Below, piece by piece: positions 8,291 through 17,383 of a DNA stretch of 64,000 bases; position 1 is the first letter of the stretch, and each line of letters begins with the position of its first letter. The position numbers and the translations under genes are program-made. Source of the stretch: Sphingobacterium multivorum (GTDB taxonomy: Bacteria; Bacteroidota; Bacteroidia; Sphingobacteriales; Sphingobacteriaceae); assembly GCF_039511225.1 (NCBI RefSeq), contig NZ_CP154261.1, positions 4,712,001 through 4,776,000 of the forward strand. The letters are read 5' to 3'. The notes beneath the pieces are model-generated. The model ran no database searches. It saw only the letters and a list, made by a program, of their open reading frames with translations, and was not told where the DNA came from.

Positions 8291-8689
8291 CTAAATTCCC
8301 AAAACCCAGCGTACATTGAACAAATCAGTTACCTCAATAAATTTATGTGCTGTATCACCAGATTTATTTTTGATCCTTTGGGATGTAAGTTTTCCGATTA
8401 ATTCCTCGCGATCAGCATTGTCCTGACAGGGAACAAATACAGCTACATAGTTTCCCACTTTCCGACCTTCATTGTGTACGAGATCGGAGCCATAGATGAC
8501 AATGCGTTCGGAAATAAGAGCGGCACTCACCACAGGAGTTTCAACATAGCCTTGAAGGGGTTCTTCGAACATCTCGAAATGTAAAGTGCCCCCGAAACAA
8601 GTCTGGTAAAAGGTAAGTGCTGCCCTACAGTTTCCTGAGAATGTAATGAATATTCCGCTTTGCAAGCGTTCCATCTGCTCAACTAGCAT
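8291..8689 (-). CDS. VOC-superfamily protein, PhnB/glyoxalase-like
   Basis: This 132-residue protein has the paired beta-alpha-beta-beta-beta pattern of vicinal oxygen chelate proteins. The opening FITFSGNCRAALTFYQTCFGG is typical of the PhnB-like group, and the domain closes with FIEVTDLFNVRWVLGI. The family includes metal-dependent lyases, dioxygenases and binding proteins, so the reaction cannot be told. It stops the cluster 8291-10153, 12 bp after the SRPBCC gene, so co-transcription is likely. ATGs at 8689 and 8674 are both possible starts. Confidence 0.85.
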   Translation of the reverse strand: MLVEQMERLQSGIFITFSGNCRAALTFYQTCFGGTLHFEMFEEPLQGYVETPVVSAALISERIVIYGSDLVHNEGRKVGNYVAVFVPCQDNADREELIGKLTSQRIKNKSGDTAHKFIEVTDLFNVRWVLGI

Positions 8690-8701
8690 AATTTAAATTG
8701 A

Positions 8702-9151
8702 TTAAGCGTCCGGTATTTCAGGTTCAACAAGCTTTTTCATTTTTTCCAAAGATTCTTGCCACCCAAGATAACACATCTCCGCGGGAATAATCTCGGGAAT
8801 TCCGGTCTGTTCAATCTGAAGTTCAGTGCCACAGATCACTTTACGCAAAGAAACAGTCGTAGTCATTTCACCTGGTAAATTGGGGTCATCAAAGCGGTCT
8901 ACGTACTTGATAAAACCATTTGGTTCAATCTCTAGATACTCACCACCGAAGGAATGACTATGACCTGTACTAAAATTGGTAAAAGTCATTTTGAAACTTC
9001 CCCCGACTTTAAATTCCATGTGTTGTACAGTACACAGAAAACCATAAGGAGGAAGCCAGCTGGCATGTGCTATCGGGTCTGCAAAAGCACGGAACACTTT
9101 TTCAGGGCTCGCCTGAATAATTCGATGTAAAGAAACATGATTCGTTTTCAT
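8702..9151 (-). CDS. SRPBCC/AHSA1-like protein
   Basis: The product is 149 residues with the START-like opening VSLHRIIQASPEKVFRAFADP, the SWLPPYGF and GGSFKMTF strands and the C-terminal helix GWQESLEKMKKLVEPE. These domains bind hydrophobic ligands in a deep cavity; the Bacteroidota members are often clustered with DoxX, VOC and YCII genes. No catalytic residues can be pointed out. It is 12 bp upstream of the VOC gene. Confidence 0.88.
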   Translation of the reverse strand: MKTNHVSLHRIIQASPEKVFRAFADPIAHASWLPPYGFLCTVQHMEFKVGGSFKMTFTNFSTGHSHSFGGEYLEIEPNGFIKYVDRFDDPNLPGEMTTTVSLRKVICGTELQIEQTGIPEIIPAEMCYLGWQESLEKMKKLVEPEIPDA

Positions 9152-9245
9152 AGCTATATCGTTTATAAATAAATTACTACTGCTGGTTTTTTGTTTTACT
9201 TTTTCTATTAGGCATTATTTTAGGACAATCCAATCTGATAAGGTC

Positions 9246-9668
9246 TTAAACAACTGAGGTCTGGTGATACGTTCCTGTGTTGCTCATATCTTTGCTGCTC
9301 AAGCGGGCTATTCTACCCTGATAGACGTAAGAAACAGCGAGTACCGCCAATATCACAATAGGCATGGCCATAAATGCAGCATTTTTGTCAACACAGGCAT
9401 GACTGATAAAAGCAAATATTAAGTTAAATGTCAATCCAGCATAAGCCCATTCTTTTAATTTACCTGGAACCTGTGGTACAGCAATTGCAATAACGCCCAA
9501 CACCTTACAGATGATTAAAGCATAAGCAAAATAGTCGGGGTATCCCAACGGTTTTGTGCCCGCATTGATATATTGAGGAGCAAATAATAGTGTTCCAAGT
9601 GGCATTAGTCCTTCCCAGAGAACTATAAATACCGTTGCTATCCAAAAAGCAATTTTGTTCTTTTTCAT
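9246..9668 (-). CDS. DoxX-like membrane protein
   Basis: This 140-residue protein has four hydrophobic segments (about residues 8-28, 47-66, 73-93, 98-116) and a polar C-terminal tail. The KPLGYPDYFAYALIICKVLGVIAI segment fits the DoxX_2 group. DoxX-like proteins are linked to redox homeostasis and thiosulfate oxidation, but the role of this type is not settled. It lies between the two SRPBCC genes on the same strand. Confidence 0.85.
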   Translation of the reverse strand: MKKNKIAFWIATVFIVLWEGLMPLGTLLFAPQYINAGTKPLGYPDYFAYALIICKVLGVIAIAVPQVPGKLKEWAYAGLTFNLIFAFISHACVDKNAAFMAMPIVILAVLAVSYVYQGRIARLSSKDMSNTGTYHQTSVV

Positions 9669-9730
9669 TGTATAAGTCGTTTGTGTAAGTGTATAATTTC
9701 AGTTCTTATTCACCTTGAGGTCAGGAAATA

Positions 9731-10153
9731 TTAGTTCGCAGATTCTACGTAGTTTACGAAGTTATTCAGAATAGCCTGCCAACCCGATTTTTGCAATTCA
9801 GGATCATTTTCCTGTTCCGCATCAAAAACTGTAATCACACTGGTTTTCCCTTCCACTTCCGAAAAAAGCGTATTTACAGTTCTTCCATCAGCCATGGTAT
9901 AAGCAATTTCGCGATATAGATTTACCGTATGGTAGGTTCCTTCAAAGTCAAACCCAAAGCTTCCGTCTTTCGCCTCCATTCTATTTTTAAAAGTTCCACC
10001 TACACGAAGGTCATTTTCACTACTTGGGCAGTGCCAGCTCGGATCTGCCGTATTCCATTGCATGATATCCACAGGATTGTTCCAAAGTTTCCATACTTTT
10101 TCTACAGGAGCGTTAATCGCGGCTTCAACTGTAATTTTTGTCTGTCTTTCCAT
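9731..10153 (-). CDS. SRPBCC-family protein (AHSA1-like)
   Basis: With the start at 10153 the product is 140 residues: MERQTKITVEAAINAPVEKVWKLWNNPVDIMQWN, then GGTFKNRMEAKDGSFGFDFEGTY and a closing helix GWQAILNNFVNYVESA. This is a clear polyketide-cyclase/AHSA1 fold. A further upstream ATG (10228) would add 25 residues rich in Cys that do not fit the family. The gene is divergent from the GlxA-type regulator and heads the minus-strand cluster. Confidence 0.88.
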   Translation of the reverse strand: MERQTKITVEAAINAPVEKVWKLWNNPVDIMQWNTADPSWHCPSSENDLRVGGTFKNRMEAKDGSFGFDFEGTYHTVNLYREIAYTMADGRTVNTLFSEVEGKTSVITVFDAEQENDPELQKSGWQAILNNFVNYVESAN

Positions 10154-10163
10154 TGTTTTTCTA

Positions 10164-10185
10164 TTGTTTATATTGATATAACAAA
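10164..10185. promoter_or_regulatory. imperfect palindrome in the divergent intergenic region
   Basis: TTGTTTATAT then TG then ATATAACAA is an inverted repeat with one extra base in the left arm. It lies 11 bp upstream of the SRPBCC start and 104 bp upstream of the regulator gene. It could be an operator or simply part of an AT-rich promoter. Confidence 0.35.
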
Positions 10186-10288
10186 GATGCAAAGGATCAC
10201 AACATTGCGGCTGTTGCAAAGACGACAACTTTAGGGGTAGATTACGACAAAAACTATTTGTACCTTTATATCATAAACCAAAAATGAT

Positions 10289-11278
10289 ATGCAAATCTCT
10301 GTTTTTGTTCCCGAATACGGCACGATCGAAGGTATTACCCCTGCGTTCAGAACCTTCCATACGGCCAATGAATTTCTAACGGCCTTTGGAAAACAGCCTA
10401 TTTTTGAAGTCGAATATGTAGGTTTAACGACTTACGTCCCGGCCAATAGCGGGGAGTATACCATCAAGACAAACCGACTACTACAGGACGTTCAGAAAAC
10501 AGATCTGCTTATTATACCGCCTATTTTTGGCAACATAGAAAAAGGAATACGTGATAATGCCGAAGCGATCCCTTATTTCACAAAACTGTACCACAAAGGG
10601 GCTAGTCTTGCCAGTCTATGTGTGGGTGCTTTCCTGCTCGCTGAGACCGGTCTTTTAGATGGAAAAAAATGTTCGACACACTGGGCACATATCGAAGAGT
10701 TCAAGGAAAAATACCCCCACATTGAAATTGAAGATGGTGCCGTGATCACTGAACATGAAAATATCTACAGCAGTGGTGGCGCGAGCAGTTTATGGAATCT
10801 GATCCTCTATTTAGTGGAAAAGTATGCCGATAGGGAAACAGCCGTACTCATAGCCAAATATTTTGCACTGGATATCAGCCGGGATAATCAATCGCAATTC
10901 GCCATATTCAGAGGCCAACGTAATCATGCTGATCTGGATATCCAACAAGCTCAAGACTATATCGAGAAGAAGTACGAGGAGAAAATTACAGTCGAAGAAC
11001 TGGCCAATCATGTCAATATTGGGCGGCGAACATTTGAACGGAGATTCAAAGAAGCAACCAACAACACGCCTGTTGAATACCTGCAACGCGTACGCATCGA
11101 AGCTGCAAAAAAGTTCTTCGAAGCATCACGAAAAAACGTCTCTGAGGTCATGTATGATGTAGGTTATACAGATACAAAAGCCTTTCGGGATATTTTCCGA
11201 AAAATTACTGGCCTTACACCAATAGATTATCGAAACAAATTTGCCAAGGTGACCGCCGATGTCGCCATCGAGCAATAA
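10289..11278 (+). CDS. GlxA-type regulator: DJ-1/PfpI domain plus AraC DNA-binding domain
   Basis: The product is 329 residues. Residues 1-195 are a DJ-1/PfpI-like domain with the elbow SLCVGAFLLAETGLLDG and the following CSTHWAHIEEFKE. Residues 215-320 are a two-HTH AraC module (ITVEELANHVNIGRRTFERRF, then the second HTH ending in the GLTPIDYRN signature). Such regulators often sense small amides or betaines, but many have unknown ligands. It is divergent from the VOC-SRPBCC-DoxX-SRPBCC cluster, whose expression it probably controls. Confidence 0.92.
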   Translation: MQISVFVPEYGTIEGITPAFRTFHTANEFLTAFGKQPIFEVEYVGLTTYVPANSGEYTIKTNRLLQDVQKTDLLIIPPIFGNIEKGIRDNAEAIPYFTKLYHKGASLASLCVGAFLLAETGLLDGKKCSTHWAHIEEFKEKYPHIEIEDGAVITEHENIYSSGGASSLWNLILYLVEKYADRETAVLIAKYFALDISRDNQSQFAIFRGQRNHADLDIQQAQDYIEKKYEEKITVEELANHVNIGRRTFERRFKEATNNTPVEYLQRVRIEAAKKFFEASRKNVSEVMYDVGYTDTKAFRDIFRKITGLTPIDYRNKFAKVTADVAIEQ

Positions 11279-11290
11279 GCCTTGATAAAC

Positions 11291-11322
11291 AATAAAGCCA
11301 CTCAGGAGAGTGGCTTTATCAT
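11291..11322. terminator. bidirectional terminator between convergent genes
   Basis: A perfect 12-bp stem (ATAAAGCCACTC, 11292-11303, with 11308-11319) has a 4-nt loop. It sits between the GlxA regulator (stop 11278) and the DUF885 gene (stop 11341). Only short T runs follow. Confidence 0.75.
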
Positions 11323-11340
11323 TGATCGGATTTCTTACTT

Positions 11341-13095
11341 TTATTTTAACATCATTTCCCGGATATACTTCACCGGTGAATTGCCAAAGCTCAGGAATTT
11401 TTCATTGAACGCCTTCAAATTAAACTGTTTTCCTTCTTTTTGCTTCACAGCTTCCCTAAGATCATAAATTTCTTTATATCCCGTAAAGTAAGATGTCAAC
11501 TGCACGCTGCTCACCGACACACGTTTCCATTTTCCGGCTGCTTCAGCCTGTTGTTGAAACGCCTCATCAACCAACAAATGCATGGCGTCTTTTTCACTCA
11601 TATTTTTCACATGGACGCTATAATCGAGTATCGCATTGCAAACAGTACGCAGATGCCATTTGTACCACATTAACCACATTTCTGGGGCATTGTCTCCGTA
11701 ACCATTTTCGAGCATCATTTGTTCGGTATAGACAGCCCAGCCCTCAATCATTGCACCATTTCCTAAAATACTCTTGATGAGACTCGGCGATTGGTTGGCA
11801 TACACCAATTGGGTATAATGGCCTGGAATAGCCTCGTGGATATTGAGTATCTGTAAAATGTAATGGTTATACTCCCGAAGGTAACTTTCCGTTGCCTCTT
11901 TCGTCCAACCGGTCAGACTGCCCACATTGTAATAGGTATTTCCGCCTTTATCATATGGACCAGGTGCACTGATTGAAGCTCCTGCAACACCAGCCATGTA
12001 AGCAGGCTCTTTACGCACCACGAGCGGTTTGCTATCATCAATGTACAATAAATCTTTTTGTTTGACAAACGCAACCAGCTTCGGTATCTGTGCTTCGATA
12101 GCCGATTGAAACTCTTCCGCTTTAACATGGTTGACAGACAGGGTGTCGATCATTTTTCGGATGACAAGCAAACTATCGGACGGCAAGGACGATTTTCCAA
12201 AATATTTAGGCCACAGCTCCTTGCTGATTTTATACATCTCACCGTGCAAGTAGCTTTTCCTTGCGAGAGCAGCCTGGTAAATCTGTTCAGCTGTTGAACC
12301 AGATTGGATGTCAAAGTCAAATTTTTTGTCGTAAAGTTCCTTGCCTAATCTAAAACTTCGTGGCGAAGGGTTAGGTGTCACTTTTAAAAATTGAACATAC
12401 CCATTGATCGCCGCAATAGCTTGTTGTGAGGCCTTCTGAATAGCTTCCTTTTCTGAAGCCGACAGATCAGATTTTTTAAGTGAATCACGCAAGTCGTTTT
12501 CAAAAACAGATAAACCACCCAAATTCTGCTGAATGGCCAAATCGGTCAAGACCGAGGCCGGATTTTTAAGCTGTCCTTTCGCAGCCTCATAGTAGGCCGG
12601 AATCTTCGTCAACCGATGATATATCGCTTTAAGTCTGGTCGATAAAGGCGCATAATTCTCGGCAAGCATAAAAGCGATCGTCCCGCCAACATTGTACGAA
12701 GAAGGGTTCCACTCATACGCGCGCTCTTTTTCAATCGCCCAAATATTGGATTCAAGATAGTTTTGAATCAGATGATAATCTGTTTGCTGAGAAAGATTCA
12801 ACGTACTCAGATCAAAATTTTTAAGGCTGTCCAAATGTCTTTTCGAAAACTCCAGTCGTAGTTTTTGCGCATCAGCATCAGGTATGGTCAACAAGGAATC
12901 ATACTGATGGAATCCGACCTGGGTAGCCCATTCCGGATTTTCCTTCCAAAGCTGTAGAATAAAGCGGTCCTCATACGATTTAAATTTTTCATTCGCAGCA
13001 GTATCAACAGTAGATTGTCGGTCCTGAGTTCCCGATCCACAGGAAGCCATTAGGCCCAATCCAAAGATAGCAAGGGTATATGTTATAAGTTTCAT
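11341..13095 (-). CDS. DUF885 family lipoprotein, predicted metallopeptidase-like
   Basis: With the start at 13095 the product is 584 residues. A lipoprotein signal (MKLITYTLAIFGLGLMASCGS, Cys in LMASC) anchors it in a membrane. The DUF885 core carries the HEAIPGH motif followed by GWAVYTEQMM, a zinc-peptidase-like HExxxGH...E pattern. The reading frame stays open for 118 more codons upstream (to 13449), but that part overlaps the mgtA gene antiparallel-free on the same strand and is low complexity. I therefore took the ATG with the signal peptide. It follows mgtA on the same strand after 68 bp. The substrate is unknown. Confidence 0.88.
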   Translation of the reverse strand: MKLITYTLAIFGLGLMASCGSGTQDRQSTVDTAANEKFKSYEDRFILQLWKENPEWATQVGFHQYDSLLTIPDADAQKLRLEFSKRHLDSLKNFDLSTLNLSQQTDYHLIQNYLESNIWAIEKERAYEWNPSSYNVGGTIAFMLAENYAPLSTRLKAIYHRLTKIPAYYEAAKGQLKNPASVLTDLAIQQNLGGLSVFENDLRDSLKKSDLSASEKEAIQKASQQAIAAINGYVQFLKVTPNPSPRSFRLGKELYDKKFDFDIQSGSTAEQIYQAALARKSYLHGEMYKISKELWPKYFGKSSLPSDSLLVIRKMIDTLSVNHVKAEEFQSAIEAQIPKLVAFVKQKDLLYIDDSKPLVVRKEPAYMAGVAGASISAPGPYDKGGNTYYNVGSLTGWTKEATESYLREYNHYILQILNIHEAIPGHYTQLVYANQSPSLIKSILGNGAMIEGWAVYTEQMMLENGYGDNAPEMWLMWYKWHLRTVCNAILDYSVHVKNMSEKDAMHLLVDEAFQQQAEAAGKWKRVSVSSVQLTSYFTGYKEIYDLREAVKQKEGKQFNLKAFNEKFLSFGNSPVKYIREMMLK

Positions 13096-13163
13096 TGGAG
13101 TATTTTGCCTAAAATTAACATTATTGTTGATGAATTTCAGCATTTTACTCCAATAATTTACAA

Positions 13164-15872
13164 CTATAACCAGGTATGAAATTTCCGAATAAACCAATTT
13201 TTCACCCACTGCGTCAATAAACAATAGCAGATCAAAATACCGATAAGCCATGGAAAATAAGTTAGGGGCAGTGCCTCCATTTTTAAAGCAGCAGCAAATG
13301 GTGTAAACGGCAAAACAACACCGATAATCATCATCAAACTCGTCAACGCCACAACCGGTGCTGCAGCCCAGCTTTGAATAAAGGGTATTTTCTTGGTCCT
13401 TATCATATGGATAATCAATGTTTGTGAAAGCAATCCCTCCACAAACCAACCAGTCTGAAAGAGTGTTTGATCCGATACGGTATTGGCCTTGAACACGAAA
13501 AACAATACTGCAAAAGTGGCAAAATCAAACAGTGAGCTTATGGGACCAATAAATAACATAAACTTAGAGACACTGCCAGCGTCCCATTTCTTTGGCTCGA
13601 CAATAAATTCCTCATCCATGCTGTCCCAGGGAATAGCTACCTGCGATATATCATAGAGTAGATTCTGAATAAGCAGATGCACGGGCAGCATTGGAAGAAA
13701 TGGAAGAAAAGCGCTAGCACCAAGCATACTGAACATATTGCCGAAATTGCTGCTCGCCGTCATCTTGATATATTTAATGATATTGCCAAAAGTTCGACGC
13801 CCGTAAATAACCCCTTTTCGCAGCACCATAAGGTCCTTTTCCAACAGAATGATATCTGCGCTTTCCTTGGTGATATCGACAGCCGTATCCACGCTGATAC
13901 CGACATCAGCCTCCTTAAGTGCCGCTGCGTCATTGATGCCATCGCCCATAAACCCAACCGTATGCCCCTTTTCCCTTAATGCCTTCACAACACGAACTTT
14001 TTGGAGCGGACTTAATTTCGCAAATACCGACACCCGATCAACACATTGATTTAGCTCGCTGTCCGTGATGCTATCTAATTCATTTCCATTGACGATCCGA
14101 TCCACCGGAATGCCGACATCCAGACAGATTTTGCGTGTAATAATCTCATTGTCTCCAGTCAGTACTTTAATCGCAATCCCCAATTTCTGCAAGGCTTCAA
14201 TCGCAGGCTGTGACGAGGGTTTGGCCGGATCCAAAAAGCCAATAAATCCGGTCAACGTCAATTTCGCTTCATCCGCAACAGCATAGGTCAACGGGTGACT
14301 ACCTTCAAATTCTCGGATAGCAACCAATAAAACACGTAATCCCTCCTCGTTCATCTTTCTTGATGTTTTCAATACAATTTTACGCATCGTATCGTCCATC
14401 GGTACTGTACGGTCATTTTCGACATGCAGGCTACGGTCATCTCCCGGATCAAAAGCATGTGTACATAACTCAAGCATTTCCTCTACGGCCCCTTTACAGA
14501 TCAATAGGTGTTTGCCATTATGCTGTTTGAGGACCACAGACATCCGTCGCCGCTGAAAATCAAATGGAATCTCGTCAATTTTCAAATATTGATCCTCCAC
14601 TTTCAAGTAATCGTGCAATTCGACATGTTCCAGCACAGCCTTATCCATCAGATTCTTCAGACCAGTCTGATGAAAACTATTGAGATAGGCCCATTTGAGT
14701 ACCTCGTCATCTTCGACACCGTAGACGTTCAGATGTTTTTCCATGACGATCTTGTCCAATGTCAATGTTCCTGTTTTATCTGTGCACAGAATATCCATGG
14801 CACCTATATTTTGGATGGAATTTAGCCGCTTGACGATGACTTTACGTTTGCTCATATTGACAGCACCCTTTGCCAGGTTAGCGGTGACAATCATGGGCAG
14901 CATTTCGGGGGTTAAACCTACAGCAACAGCAATGGCAAACAGTAGCGCTTCCGTCCAGTTCCCTTTCATCAACCCATTGATCAAGAAGATCAGCGGAACC
15001 ATGACCAGCATAAAACGGATCAATAAGAAACTCACCTTATTTATCCCCTTATCAAAACTTGTTTCGGGACGTTCGCCCGTAATCGATTTGCTGATACTTC
15101 CAAAATAGGTGTAGCTTCCTGTCGTTACAATCAGGGCTGTCGCCGATCCACTAACGACATTGGTCCCCATAAAACAAATATTACAAAGTTCAATAGGTGA
15201 TTTATTCCCTGCATCCCGGATCGGCAAATAATTCTTCTCTACAGGAAGCGCCTCTCCGGTCAGCATACTTTCACTCACAAAAAGATCCTTACTCTGAATA
15301 ATACGGCAATCTGCAGGAATCATATCCCCTGCGGAAAGGTATACAACATCTCCCGGCACCAGCTCAACAATAGGAATCTCTCTTTTGCCTTTAAATTTCC
15401 GCAATACTGTCGCCGTAGTTTTCACCATACTTTTTAATTTTTCTGCGGCGGCATTACTTCGATACTCCTGTACAAAACGAAGCAGTGCACTGACCAAAAT
15501 CATAATGGACACCACAACAACTGTTTTATAATCCCGTTCGCCGACCTCCGGAAGCCCAACATCGATAATAAAGGAAACAGTGGCAATCAATAACAGAATA
15601 TATATAAAGGGGTTAGCAAAAGATTTCAATAGCTGCACATACCACTTTGGGGCCTTTTGATGTTTCACCTCATTTAAACCAAATTTCTGTTGACGCTCCG
15701 CAGCCATTTCATCTGTAATCCCTTCTCTGCTCGTTTCTAACATCGCGCAGGCAAGTTTTTCATCCTGACTGGCCACCCCCTGCAATTTGGTCACAGTCCC
15801 TACATTCATTCCATTGGAACTGATCATATTGTGCAATGGATTCCTTGTTGTTTTATTGTTCATTTTAATCAT
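13164..15872 (-). CDS. mgtA: magnesium-translocating P-type ATPase
   Basis: The 902-residue protein matches the P3-type Mg2+ importer MgtA/MgtB. It has N-terminal cytosolic segments, about ten membrane helices, the TGEA actuator motif (MLTGEALPVEK), the phosphorylation motif DKTGT near residue 365-369, the nucleotide-binding TGDN and GDGINDAAALKEADVGISVD motifs. ATP hydrolysis drives Mg2+ into the cytoplasm. MgtC lies upstream in the same direction with 64 bp between them, which implies one Mg2+-responsive unit. I looked for, and did not recognise, an M-box leader. Confidence 0.95.
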   Translation of the reverse strand: MIKMNNKTTRNPLHNMISSNGMNVGTVTKLQGVASQDEKLACAMLETSREGITDEMAAERQQKFGLNEVKHQKAPKWYVQLLKSFANPFIYILLLIATVSFIIDVGLPEVGERDYKTVVVVSIMILVSALLRFVQEYRSNAAAEKLKSMVKTTATVLRKFKGKREIPIVELVPGDVVYLSAGDMIPADCRIIQSKDLFVSESMLTGEALPVEKNYLPIRDAGNKSPIELCNICFMGTNVVSGSATALIVTTGSYTYFGSISKSITGERPETSFDKGINKVSFLLIRFMLVMVPLIFLINGLMKGNWTEALLFAIAVAVGLTPEMLPMIVTANLAKGAVNMSKRKVIVKRLNSIQNIGAMDILCTDKTGTLTLDKIVMEKHLNVYGVEDDEVLKWAYLNSFHQTGLKNLMDKAVLEHVELHDYLKVEDQYLKIDEIPFDFQRRRMSVVLKQHNGKHLLICKGAVEEMLELCTHAFDPGDDRSLHVENDRTVPMDDTMRKIVLKTSRKMNEEGLRVLLVAIREFEGSHPLTYAVADEAKLTLTGFIGFLDPAKPSSQPAIEALQKLGIAIKVLTGDNEIITRKICLDVGIPVDRIVNGNELDSITDSELNQCVDRVSVFAKLSPLQKVRVVKALREKGHTVGFMGDGINDAAALKEADVGISVDTAVDITKESADIILLEKDLMVLRKGVIYGRRTFGNIIKYIKMTASSNFGNMFSMLGASAFLPFLPMLPVHLLIQNLLYDISQVAIPWDSMDEEFIVEPKKWDAGSVSKFMLFIGPISSLFDFATFAVLFFVFKANTVSDQTLFQTGWFVEGLLSQTLIIHMIRTKKIPFIQSWAAAPVVALTSLMMIIGVVLPFTPFAAALKMEALPLTYFPWLIGILICYCLLTQWVKNWFIRKFHTWL

Positions 15873-15936
15873 AACCCTATAGCCCGTTTCATGTTAATTT
15901 CCGTAAACCCCATTCTTATTACCGATCCAATTCGTA

Positions 15937-16641
15937 TTACAAATCCGACTCGGTACCAATAATTTCCCAGCTTATTTTTGTTACTCTTTCTTCAATGGTC
16001 AATCGGCTAGCCATCCGTTCGATAAGACTGTCTTGCTGACCGATGGCTCTAACAATAGCCCTAATGACAACAGTGTTAGTAGTCAGGGTATCGTCACTCG
16101 AAAGGGAAGACAACAATAGCTTTTCGTTACTGCCGAGCATCTGCATCAATAAAACACGAATATGATTTTCGATGTCTATCCCACAGCCTATGGTCAGTAG
16201 ATATTCGGTCTGGGATGCTGCCGATTTATTAAAAGTCAAGAAGGCCATTTTTTGTCCGATTGGACGAAAGATCAGGTGTGTCAAAATAATAGCCAGCGCA
16301 ACGACAGATGCTTGGGCATACAAACCTAGCCCGGAGAGTGCGCCTACTGCCGCCGAACACCAAATTGTCGCTGCCGTGTTCAGGCCATGCACATTCAAAC
16401 CGTCCTTCATAATTACACCAGCGCCAAGAAAACCAATTCCACTGACCACATAAGAAGCGATCCGTCCGGTAGCATCACCGCCAATTTCTATGGAAAGTAA
16501 CACAAAAGCTGCTGCTCCCAACGAAACTAAGGTATTCGTCCGAAGTCCCGCATTTTTCTGGCGCCATTGGCGCTCTACGCCCACAGCAGCGCCCAAAAGC
16601 AATGCAGCAAATAATCGTATGGTAAATTCAAAAACACTCAT
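15937..16641 (-). CDS. mgtC: MgtC/SapB-family membrane protein
   Basis: The product is 234 residues from the ATG at 16641 (MSVFEFTIRLFAALLLGAAVGVERQWR). An upstream ATG at 16665 adds eight residues. The N-terminal half has about five membrane helices with the family motif GLRTNTLVSLGAAAF and the SYVVSGIGFLGAGVIMKDG segment. The C-terminal 90 residues form a soluble ACT-like domain. MgtC proteins do not carry Mg2+ themselves; in enterobacteria they act on F-ATPase, Mg2+ homeostasis and virulence. It is the first gene of the mgtC-mgtA pair. Confidence 0.92.
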   Translation of the reverse strand: MSVFEFTIRLFAALLLGAAVGVERQWRQKNAGLRTNTLVSLGAAAFVLLSIEIGGDATGRIASYVVSGIGFLGAGVIMKDGLNVHGLNTAATIWCSAAVGALSGLGLYAQASVVALAIILTHLIFRPIGQKMAFLTFNKSAASQTEYLLTIGCGIDIENHIRVLLMQMLGSNEKLLLSSLSSDDTLTTNTVVIRAIVRAIGQQDSLIERMASRLTIEERVTKISWEIIGTESDL

Positions 16642-16832
16642 CTCTTTATCCTCCTTTGCCTGCAAAGGTCCACATTCCTCCCCCCATGATTCGTTAGAGA
16701 TCTTTTAGAAAATTATTAGAATTTTATTAGAGAAATACTTAAATTAAAAAACTATAATACAGACACTTACAATTTAAATATAAAATTTACAGATCAAGCT
16801 GTCCAATTTCTTTAACTTCAAGCATTGTTGTG

Positions 16833-16849
16833 GTGTAAATCAGTTACAC
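16833..16849 (+). promoter_or_regulatory. palindromic operator candidate upstream of the AhpD-like gene
   Basis: GTGTAA and TTACAC form a perfect 6-bp inverted repeat around a 5-nt spacer, centred about 25 bp upstream of the ATG at 16866. This is the size of a dimeric repressor or activator site. No regulator can be assigned. Confidence 0.45.
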
Positions 16850-16865
16850 TAAAAACAATAAAAAA

Positions 16866-17342
16866 ATGGAACAACGAATTAATTTTTTCGCAAAAGGGCA
16901 AAACGCCATGAAATCGATGTTTGGAATAGGTGCATATCTGAGCAAGTGCTCGATAGAACAAGAGCTTTTGCATCTTATTTATTTCCGTGTATCACAAATC
17001 AATGGCTGTGCTTATTGTCTGGATATGCATTCAAAAGATCTACTGGCCACCGGAGATCAACCACAACGATTGTTCTTATTGGATGCCTGGCGGGAAGCCC
17101 CGCTGTATAGCGAACGTGAACGTGCTGCACTGGAATGGGCCGAAGCCGTGACGAAAATTACACATGGCGATGTATCGGACGAGGTTTATGCTAAAGCAAC
17201 TGCAATATTTTCGGAAGAAGAACTTATTGACCTGACCTTGGCCATTACAGCAATCAATTCCTACAATAGGATCAATATTTCCTTCCGCACACAAGCAGGA
17301 AGCTACAAAGTTGGGCAGCACAAAGTACAGCCAACCTCATAA
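16866..17342 (+). CDS. carboxymuconolactone decarboxylase-family protein (AhpD-like)
   Basis: This 158-residue helical protein has the AhpD redox centre CAYC with His four residues on (C48, C51, H55). AhpD-type proteins are alkylhydroperoxidase or thiol-disulfide reductants. Homologues next to ECF sigma factors are common. Here it leads the run to the YCII protein and ECF42-type sigma factor, so it is a probable regulon member. The proton-relay Glu (E32 in EQELLHL) is also plausible. Its electron donor is not visible nearby. Confidence 0.9.
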   Translation: MEQRINFFAKGQNAMKSMFGIGAYLSKCSIEQELLHLIYFRVSQINGCAYCLDMHSKDLLATGDQPQRLFLLDAWREAPLYSERERAALEWAEAVTKITHGDVSDEVYAKATAIFSEEELIDLTLAITAINSYNRINISFRTQAGSYKVGQHKVQPTS

Positions 17343-17351
17343 ATAACGAAA

Positions 17352-17365
17352 CGTATATTTATACG
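17352..17365 (+). promoter_or_regulatory. perfect AT-rich palindrome before the YCII gene
   Basis: CGTATATTTATACG has 6-bp inverted arms around TT. It sits 19 bp upstream of the YCII start and 10 bp after the AhpD-like stop. It could be an operator or transcript hairpin; without other copies the role is open. Confidence 0.4.
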
Positions 17366-17383
17366 ATAAATTAAACCATAAAA

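Noticed and set aside
11282..11467. 61-codon open frame over the terminator between GlxA and DUF885
   Set aside because: It begins in the terminator and runs antisense over DUF885, with no domain.
13096..13449. Upstream extension of the DUF885 gene
   Set aside because: It would cover the end of mgtA and lacks the lipoprotein signal that starts at 13095.
16642..16865. Mg2+ riboswitch (M-box) upstream of mgtC
   Set aside because: I looked for the conserved helices of the M-box and did not recognise them in this 224-bp region.
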